Part shown: piece by piece, positions 1-4,542 of the stretch | Position numbering within the stretch: the stretch's first letter is position 1 | Layout: the number at the start of each line of letters is the position of its first letter | NCBI GenBank assembly: GCA_013349735.1 | Contig: DUZC01000156.1 | Coordinates: 1-5,836, forward strand | Source: Rhodospirillaceae bacterium | GTDB taxonomy: Bacteria > Pseudomonadota > Alphaproteobacteria > Rhodospirillales > Magnetospirillaceae | Direction: 5' to 3' | DNA: 5,836 bases | Notes under the pieces: model-generated | The model's database searches: none | Told to the model about the DNA's origin: nothing | What the model saw: only the letters and a program-made list of their open reading frames with translations | Position numbers and translations under genes: made by a program

Positions 1-1
1 G

Positions 2-202
2 GTGGCCGGGGACACCCGCTTCACGGCGTTGCTGCTGGGGTTGGGGATCCGCGACCTTTCGATGACCGTCGGATGTATTCCTCTGGTCAAGCAACGTGTC
101 CGCACGCTTGACCTGGTGGCCGCAACGAAACGGGCGAGATCCATCATGGAACAGTCAGATCTCTTGAAAATCGTGCAATTGATGGATGATTTTAACGAAT
201 AA
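2..202 (+). CDS. ptsP: Phosphoenolpyruvate-protein phosphotransferase (PTS enzyme I), C-terminal fragment
   Basis: This is the last 66 codons of enzyme I, the cytoplasmic protein that takes phosphate from PEP and passes it to HPr at the head of a PTS cascade. What is visible is the end of the PEP-binding TIM barrel. The first residues, VAGD, fit the family signature CGE(M/L)AGD, so the catalytic Cys lies just off the left edge. The segment TALLLGLGIRDLSM matches the conserved LLLGLG-x-x-x-x-SM block near the end of all enzymes I, followed by a terminal helical tail (IPLVKQRVRTLDL and onward) ending at TAA 200-202. The GTG at position 2 is an internal Val codon, not a start. The fragment cannot tell classical PtsI from the GAF-containing PtsP type, so the symbol is provisional. 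ahcY follows on the same strand after 166 bp, an order I recall from other alphaproteobacteria, where HPr and EIIA-Man genes lie upstream. Confidence 0.93.
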   Translation: MAGDTRFTALLLGLGIRDLSMTVGCIPLVKQRVRTLDLVAATKRARSIMEQSDLLKIVQLMDDFNE

Positions 203-211
203 ACCACGCTA

Positions 212-243
212 GGCAATGCGAAGGCAAAAACGCGACCATTGCC
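212..243 (+). terminator. Weak inverted repeat after the enzyme I gene, possible terminator
   Basis: GGCAATG (212-218) and CATTGCC (237-243) are a perfect 7-bp inverted repeat with an 18-nt loop, 9 nt after the enzyme I stop. No T-tract follows, so an intrinsic terminator is only a possibility. The right arm overlaps the putative -35 box of the ahcY promoter, so the repeat could equally be an operator. Confidence 0.3.
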
Positions 244-267
244 CCACCGTCTGACCGCTGTTATACG
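239..267 (+). promoter_or_regulatory. Candidate sigma-70-type promoter for ahcY
   Basis: TTGCCC (239-244) and TATACG (262-267) each match 4 of 6 bases of the -35 and -10 consensus and are separated by 17 bp, the optimal spacing. Transcription would begin near 274 and give a leader of about 95 nt that carries the whole hairpin at 291-346. Such matches occur by chance; position and spacing are the main support. Confidence 0.35.
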
Positions 268-290
268 CGACGCAGATTTTCCGTGTGATT

Positions 291-346
291 TTGGTTCTTT
301 GTTTCTGACGATGCGGCCGATCCTAATCGTAGAAACAAGAAATCAA
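291..346 (+). promoter_or_regulatory. Long imperfect palindrome / stem-loop in the ahcY leader
   Basis: The arms 291-312 and 326-346 are near-perfect inverted copies. Starting from the loop, ACGAT (308-312) pairs with ATCGT (326-330). After one bulged G (307), GTTTCT (301-306) pairs with AGAAAC (331-336). The stem continues outward to 291/346 with one C-A mismatch and two G-T wobbles. The loop is 13 nt (313-325). The hairpin ends 11 nt before the Shine-Dalgarno, which stays outside it. No T-run follows, so it is not a typical intrinsic terminator. It could be a leader RNA structure, an mRNA stabiliser or a dyad operator. It does not resemble the SAH or SAM riboswitch consensus as I know them. 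Confidence 0.6.
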
Positions 347-357
347 GGCACACCAGC

Positions 358-362
358 AGGAG
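358..362 (+). promoter_or_regulatory. Ribosome binding site of ahcY
   Basis: AGGAG lies 6 nt before the ATG at 369, a canonical Shine-Dalgarno at a good distance. It fixes the ahcY start, in agreement with the family N-terminus. Confidence 0.75.
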
Positions 363-368
363 CCGCCG

Positions 369-1661
369 ATGAGTTTCACCGATTATAAAGTCGCCGACCT
401 TTCCCTGGCCGCTTGGGGGCGCAAGGAAATTGCCATTGCCGAGACAGAAATGCCGGGATTGATGGCGTTACGGGCCGAGTTCGGCCAAAAAAAGCCGCTT
501 TCCGGGGCACGGATCGTCGGATGCCTGCATATGACCATTCAAACGGCGGTGCTGATCGAAACGCTAATCGCGCTGGGCGCCAGTGTGCGCTGGAGTTCCT
601 GTAATATTTTTTCGACCCAGGATCAGGCGGCGGCGGCGATCGCGGCGGCTGGCATCCCGGTCTTTGCCTGGAAAGGTGAAACCGAGGAAGAGTTCTGGTG
701 GTGTATCGAGCAGACGCTGAAGGGGCCAGATGGCTGGGTTCCCAACATGATTCTCGATGATGGCGGCGACGTTACCCAGATCATGCATGACAAATATCCA
801 GCCATGCTGAAGGAAGTGCGCGGCATATCCGAAGAAACCACCACCGGCGTCCATCGCCTGCATGAGATGGCCAAACTGGGCAAACTTCTGGTCCCGGCCT
901 TCAATGTCAATGATTCCGTGACCAAATCCAAATTCGATAACCTATATGGCTGTCGCGAGTCCTTGGTGGACGGCATCAAACGCGCCACCGATGTCATGAT
1001 GGCCGGCAAGGTCGCCGTGGTTTGCGGATTCGGCGATGTCGGTAAAGGCTCGGCCGCCAGCCTGCGCAGCCAGGGTGCCCGGGTGCTGGTTACCGAAATT
1101 GATCCCATCTGCGCACTTCAGGCCGCCATGGAAGGCTATCAGGTCACCACCATGGAAGATGCCGCACCCTATGGCGATATTTTTGTCACCTGCACCGGCA
1201 ATGTCGATGTCATCACCATCGAGCATCTGCGCGTGATGAAAGACCGCGCTATCGTCTGCAATATCGGTCATTTCGATAGCGAAATACAAATTGCAGCGCT
1301 GCGGAATTATCGCTGGCACAATGTGAAGCCGCAGGTTGACGAAGTCGAGTTTCCGGATGGCAAACGCCTGATCGTTCTGGCCGAAGGGCGTCTGGTCAAT
1401 CTGGGCTGTGCCACGGGTCATCCCAGTTTCGTCATGTCCGCGAGCTTCACCAATCAGGTGCTGGCCCAGATCGAACTTTGGAACAATCATCAAAGTTATG
1501 AACGACGCGTTTACGTTCTACCCAAGCATCTTGATGAAAAGGTCGCACGCCTGCATTTGGCCAAAATCGGGGTAAAATTAAGCCAACTTTCCTCAAAGCA
1601 GGCGGAATATATCGGTGTGCCCGTGGAAGGGCCGTTTAAACCTGAAAGCTATCGCTACTGA
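369..1661 (+). CDS. ahcY: Adenosylhomocysteinase (S-adenosyl-L-homocysteine hydrolase)
   Basis: This is the cytoplasmic, NAD-dependent, normally tetrameric enzyme that reversibly splits S-adenosylhomocysteine into adenosine and homocysteine. It relieves product inhibition of methyltransferases and feeds the methionine cycle. The 430 residues are complete from MSFTDYKVAD to the family-typical end GPFKPESYRY. Recognisable residues in human numbering, unshifted except near both ends, are: H54 (GCLHMT), D131 (ILDDGGD), E155/E156 (SEETTTG), K186 and D190 (VTKSKFDN), C195, the Rossmann loop GFGDVGKG (220-227), E243 (TEIDP), H301 (NIGHFD), H351 (TGHPSFVMS), and the NAD-contacting K424 and Y428. The first family signature is present at about 77-91 (SCNIFSTQDQAAAAI). 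All catalytic residues are intact. The protein lacks the roughly 35-40-residue insertion after the ILDDGGD motif found in most alphaproteobacterial homologues, and reads closer to the ~432-residue animal enzyme. It has its own Shine-Dalgarno and leader hairpin, and a strong hairpin follows the stop. Confidence 0.98.
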   Translation: MSFTDYKVADLSLAAWGRKEIAIAETEMPGLMALRAEFGQKKPLSGARIVGCLHMTIQTAVLIETLIALGASVRWSSCNIFSTQDQAAAAIAAAGIPVFAWKGETEEEFWWCIEQTLKGPDGWVPNMILDDGGDVTQIMHDKYPAMLKEVRGISEETTTGVHRLHEMAKLGKLLVPAFNVNDSVTKSKFDNLYGCRESLVDGIKRATDVMMAGKVAVVCGFGDVGKGSAASLRSQGARVLVTEIDPICALQAAMEGYQVTTMEDAAPYGDIFVTCTGNVDVITIEHLRVMKDRAIVCNIGHFDSEIQIAALRNYRWHNVKPQVDEVEFPDGKRLIVLAEGRLVNLGCATGHPSFVMSASFTNQVLAQIELWNNHQSYERRVYVLPKHLDEKVARLHLAKIGVKLSQLSSKQAEYIGVPVEGPFKPESYRY

Positions 1662-1671
1662 CCGGCGGATT

Positions 1672-1705
1672 CCACCCGGGGACAGTCATGCTGTGACCCG
1701 GGTGG
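1672..1705 (+). terminator. GC-rich hairpin after ahcY, probable terminator
   Basis: CCACCCGGG (1672-1680) and CCCGGGTGG (1697-1705) form a perfect 9-bp stem starting 10 nt past the ahcY stop. Inside it, ACAG (1682-1685) and CTGT (1691-1694) can extend the helix around a 5-nt loop. The next bases are pyrimidine-rich rather than a clean T-run; a run of seven T occurs only at 1737-1743. It most likely ends or stabilises the ahcY transcript. Confidence 0.55.
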
Positions 1706-1797
1706 CATCTCTCTATGGTATGCTCCGGCACTTGCGTTTTTTTGCCCATGCGAGCAGTTTAGCCTGCCCGCCTATGGGGATGCCATGATGAGAGGCT
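1706..1797. other. Intergenic stretch with no recognised feature
   Basis: Between the ahcY hairpin and the palindromic repeat I see no gene and no convincing promoter. TATGCT at 1719-1724 with an upstream TGG resembles an extended -10 box but has no -35 partner. Seven consecutive T at 1737-1743 have no adjacent hairpin. Confidence 0.4.
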
Positions 1798-1831
1798 CTG
1801 GAGCGTCGTGCGTTCAATTTGGTTCACCCTG
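1798..1831 (+). repeat. Left terminal inverted repeat of the palindromic element
   Basis: This arm pairs with 1954-1987. It differs at 1800, 1809, 1822, 1823 and 1828 and is identical at the other 29 positions. The core GAGCGTCGTGCGTTCAATTT begins at 1801. Confidence 0.75.
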
Positions 1832-1936
1832 CCGCCGCCAAACTGTCGTCAGTGCAAGAAAGACGGCGCGGAGCGTAGTGGGACTACGGTCAAGCCGTCT
1901 GACGCAGCAATGGCGCAGTTTGGCCCGGCCCAAAGG

Positions 1937-1954
1937 GTTGGCCATGGGGCCAAC
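1937..1954 (+). repeat. Perfect small hairpin inside the element, just upstream of divL
   Basis: GTTGGCC (1937-1943), loop ATGG, then GGCCAAC (1948-1954): a perfect 7-bp stem with a 4-nt loop. It ends 13 nt before the TTG proposed as the divL start, so in a divL mRNA it would sit next to the ribosome landing site. It accounts for most of the extra length of the right half of the element. Confidence 0.65.
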
Positions 1955-1987
1955 AGAGTGATTCAAATTGAACGCGCGACGCTCTAG
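1954..1987 (-). repeat. Right terminal inverted repeat, overlapping the 5' end of divL
   Basis: This is the inverted copy of 1798-1831. It contains an in-frame TGA (1959-1961) and, two codons later, the TTG (1968) that opens the divL reading frame. The first six codons and part of the seventh (TTG to AGC, 1968-1988) are therefore repeat-derived. It also contains a GATTC (1960-1964), a match to the CcrM methylation site GANTC. Confidence 0.75.
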
Positions 1988-4484
1988 CGCCTGGTTGCTG
2001 CTGACCACTATGCTCGCCCCCGTCGCCGCCTTTGCTCAGGCCGGCGACCCGGCGCCCGAGGATGCGGCTGCGTTCGCCATCGCTGCCGTCTTGTTTGTCG
2101 GCCTGATCTTCCTTCCTATTCTGCTGTGGCAGCGTCGGCAATTGCGTCAGACCACCGACGATGTGGCGCGCCTAGAGGCCGAGCGGCAGCGCCTTGATGA
2201 AATCCTTTCGGCGGCTCCCGATGGCTTTTTCCGATGGACCCTGAATAGCCAGGGTGTTGAAAATGGGCATCATTGTTCCCGCCGTCTTGCGGTTTTGCTC
2301 GGGCTTTATGGCGGCACCACCGCTGGTTTTGCGGAAATTCTTGAAGCCTTTGGCCCAGGCGAAGCCGAACTGTTGGAGGGTGCGGTCGCCAGCTTGCATC
2401 ACCATGGCCGAGGTTTTGAACTGGAATTAGGTCTGGCCGACAGTCCGCGCCGCATTTTGATTTTAGGCAGTCGGGCGGTCAGCAATGAAGGACTGCCGCT
2501 CGCTGACGTCTTATGGATGCGGGATGTTACCGAGGGTGCCGCCGCTGTCGAAAATCTGTCCCATCAAAGAAGGGATCTGGGCACTGAACGGGACCGCCTG
2601 CTGGCCCTGCTGGATGCCTTGCCTTTGCCCATCTGGCTACGCGATGGCGATCTGGCGCTGATCTATTGCAATCAAGCCTATGCGCGGGCGGTCGATGTGA
2701 CTTCGCCCGCCGCCGCGGTCGAGGCCGGCAGTGAATTGGTGCCCGCCGCCTCAATCCGCGAAGCGCGGGCCTTGGCAGCAAGAGCGCGGGCCTCTGGCCT
2801 GCCCAGGACCGAAATGTTCCATCTGGTGATGGGGGGTACCCGGCATCTGGTGGAATTGGTTGAAGCCCCCTTCCATACCGGAGGCGAAGAAGGTTTGCTG
2901 ACGGTTGGTTTGGCTGTGGACCGCACGCCCCAAGAGGAGCTGCAAACCCAATTGGAGCGCCATGTGGCGGCCCATGCAGAGGTCCTGGAAAATCTCGGCA
3001 CGGCGATCGCTATTTTTTCCCCGGATACCAGTTTGACTTTTTTCAACACCGCCTTTTCGGTTTTATGGCGTCTCGACAGTGACTGGCTGGCCAGCAACCC
3101 AACCTATGGCAATATACTTGACAGTTTGCGAGACCATCGGCGCCTGCCGGAAGTGGCTGATTACCGTGCGCTCAAGGACGAGGAATTGCGCCGCTTTACC
3201 AGCCTGCTGGAAGCCCGCGAGGATCTACTGCATCTTCCGGACGAACGAACCTTACGCCGGGTCATCTCGGCGCATCCTTTTGGCGGACTGTTGTTCACAT
3301 ACGAAGATGTCACCGACGCTTTGGTCCTCGAGCGTTCGCACAAGACGTCTTTGGCGGTGCACCACGAAACGCTCGACAATCTGCATGAGGGGGTGGTGGT
3401 CTTCTCGGCCGATGGCCGACTGCGGCTGTCCAATCCAGCCTATGGCCGAATTTGGAACCTGTCGCCGGAAAAGCTCGCCGGCGAGCCGCATATAAGTGAC
3501 CTAATCGAGCAGCATCACGATTTCTTCTCGACCGCCAGCGACTGGCCGGCCGTACGCAGCAGCATGCTGGCTCTGTTTTCGGACCGCATCGCCCGGCATG
3601 GCCGCATCGAGCGCTCGGACGGCTCCATCCTTGACTATGCGTCGGTTCCATTGCCGGATGGCGCGGTTCTCAGCACTTGGCTGGATGTCTCGGACACAGC
3701 CCGGGTCGAAAGAGCGTTACGGGAACGTAATGATGCCCTGGCGGCGGCGGATCGTTTGAAGAGTGCCTTCATTGCCAGTGTCAGCGCTGAAGTCCGCACC
3801 CCCCTGACGACCATTCTTGGTTTTGCCGAAATGCTGGAACAGGGTTATTTCGGCAAACTCAACCGGCGCCAGCATGACTATGCCGGCGGCATTGCCGAGG
3901 CCGGTCAGCATCTGTTGCAGGTGCTCTCGGACATTCTTGATTTGGCCACCATCGAAGCCGGGCAAATGACCTTGTCGCTTAATACCGTCGACATTCACGC
4001 GATGTTGACCGCCGTTTTGCGCCTGACCCGGGAGCGCCTGCGCGAGAAGCGGCTGGAACTGAATTTTGACTGCCCGCTTGATATTGGCTGGATGGTTGCC
4101 GATGAACGGCGGATCCGCCAGGTCCTCTTTAACCTTTTATCCAACGCCGTAAAATTCACACCGACCCATGGTCAGGTAACCCTGGCCGCACAGCGGGCTC
4201 CTGGCCCCGGCGGCCAGGATCAATTGCTGTTTACCGTTGCCGATACCGGCCGCGGTATCGCCCCGGACGAGCAGGAGCGGGTGTTCGGCAGTTTTGTTCG
4301 CGGCGGGAATGCCGACGAAGTCCGCCAACCGGGCGCCGGTCTCGGCCTTTCCCTTGTGAAAAATTTTGTTGAATTGCATGGTGGCCGCATCGAAGTAGCG
4401 TCGGCGCTTGGCGAAGGAACAACTTTTATTATCCATTTGCCGAGCCTGGATTCCAGGCAGCCTCGGGACATACAACCGCGTTAG
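1968..4484 (+). CDS. divL: DivL-family membrane PAS pseudo-histidine kinase, H-box His replaced by Ala
   Basis: This 838-residue protein belongs with Caulobacter DivL, a non-canonical kinase that binds DivK and modulates CckA in the CtrA cell-cycle relay. Order: signal-like hydrophobic stretch (8-24), membrane segment (36-54), divergent PAS-like modules (about 75-190, 205-320), two clearer PAS modules (about 335-450, 465-578), helical linker (578-600), HisKA-like dimerisation domain (600-665), HATPase_c (about 710-826). The PAS3-PAS4 region shares DivL-type wording (RHVAAH, HRRLPE, HPFGGLL, SADGRLRLSNPAY). The H-box reads SVSAEVRTPLT: A607 (codon GCT, 3786-3788) replaces the phospho-acceptor His; Caulobacter DivL has Tyr there. 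The ATP lid and boxes look intact: N722/N726 (FNLLSNAVKF), DTGRG (759-763), GAGLGLSL (789-796). An in-frame stop at 1959 limits starts to TTG 1968 (weak AGAG upstream), TTG 1995, CTG 1998 or ATG 2010, none with a good Shine-Dalgarno. TTG 1968 is preferred because it keeps a basic n-region (R4, R5) before the hydrophobic stretch. Confidence 0.9.
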   Translation: MNARRSSAWLLLTTMLAPVAAFAQAGDPAPEDAAAFAIAAVLFVGLIFLPILLWQRRQLRQTTDDVARLEAERQRLDEILSAAPDGFFRWTLNSQGVENGHHCSRRLAVLLGLYGGTTAGFAEILEAFGPGEAELLEGAVASLHHHGRGFELELGLADSPRRILILGSRAVSNEGLPLADVLWMRDVTEGAAAVENLSHQRRDLGTERDRLLALLDALPLPIWLRDGDLALIYCNQAYARAVDVTSPAAAVEAGSELVPAASIREARALAARARASGLPRTEMFHLVMGGTRHLVELVEAPFHTGGEEGLLTVGLAVDRTPQEELQTQLERHVAAHAEVLENLGTAIAIFSPDTSLTFFNTAFSVLWRLDSDWLASNPTYGNILDSLRDHRRLPEVADYRALKDEELRRFTSLLEAREDLLHLPDERTLRRVISAHPFGGLLFTYEDVTDALVLERSHKTSLAVHHETLDNLHEGVVVFSADGRLRLSNPAYGRIWNLSPEKLAGEPHISDLIEQHHDFFSTASDWPAVRSSMLALFSDRIARHGRIERSDGSILDYASVPLPDGAVLSTWLDVSDTARVERALRERNDALAAADRLKSAFIASVSAEVRTPLTTILGFAEMLEQGYFGKLNRRQHDYAGGIAEAGQHLLQVLSDILDLATIEAGQMTLSLNTVDIHAMLTAVLRLTRERLREKRLELNFDCPLDIGWMVADERRIRQVLFNLLSNAVKFTPTHGQVTLAAQRAPGPGGQDQLLFTVADTGRGIAPDEQERVFGSFVRGGNADEVRQPGAGLGLSLVKNFVELHGGRIEVASALGEGTTFIIHLPSLDSRQPRDIQPR

Positions 4485-4501
4485 ATGTTTAGTCCCGGCA
4501 T

Positions 4502-4532
4502 TTGGTGGAGGCCGTCGGGGCGAGGCTACCAA
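4502..4532. terminator. Weak inverted repeat between the convergent genes
   Basis: TTGGT (4502-4506) pairs with ACCAA (4528-4532), and GCC (4511-4513) can pair with GGC (4524-4526). It lies in the 58-bp gap between the divL stop and the stop of the opposing gene, the expected place for a bidirectional terminator. The stem is interrupted and there is no T-tract on either strand, so support is slight. Confidence 0.25.
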
Positions 4533-4542
4533 GAAACTAACC

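Larger units (their letters stand above)
1798..1987. mobile_element. MITE-like palindromic repeat element with terminal inverted repeats (no transposase)
   Basis: The ends 1798-1831 and 1954-1987 are inverted copies matching at 29 of 34 positions. Further inverted pairs nest inside on one axis: CCAAACTG (1838-1845) with CAGTTTGG (1916-1923), AGACGGC (1861-1867) with GCCGTCT (1894-1900), and CGTAGT (1874-1879) with ACTACG (1883-1888). The right half carries about 24 extra bases, most of which form a separate hairpin (1937-1954). The outermost clean repeat begins GAGCGTCG. It is flanked by TA on the right (1985-1986) and TG on the left (1799-1800), consistent with a decayed TA target duplication of the kind IS630/mariner-type elements leave; this is inference. 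The element has no coding capacity of its own. It fills most of the ahcY-divL gap, and its right end runs into divL. I believe similar repeats occur in multiple copies in Rhodospirillales genomes, but I cannot verify this here. Confidence 0.7.

Noticed and set aside
203..368. SAH or SAM riboswitch in the ahcY leader
   Set aside because: The leader has a long stem-loop but I could not find the conserved cores of the SAH or SAM-II type riboswitches; the hairpin is reported only as an unclassified structure.
942..1493. 183-codon reading frame antisense to ahcY
   Set aside because: It lies fully inside a strongly recognised gene and has no family resemblance; it is explained by codon bias of the sense strand.
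1785..1961. Short + strand reading frame of 58 codons starting ATG-ATG with GGGGA upstream
   Set aside because: It runs almost entirely through the palindromic element, resembles no protein and ends within the right arm; open frames in such repeats are expected by chance.
1814..2008. 64-codon - strand reading frame crossing the repeat
   Set aside because: It is the other strand of the palindromic element plus the start of divL. It has no Shine-Dalgarno that I trust. Proteins of this kind are often mis-annotated from copies of such repeats.
4440..4466. Hairpin at the end of divL (CCGAG/CTCGG outer stem, CCTGG/CCAGG inner stem)
   Set aside because: It is a real inverted repeat but lies in the last coding codons, has a four-base bulge and is not followed by a T-tract, so a terminator call is not justified.
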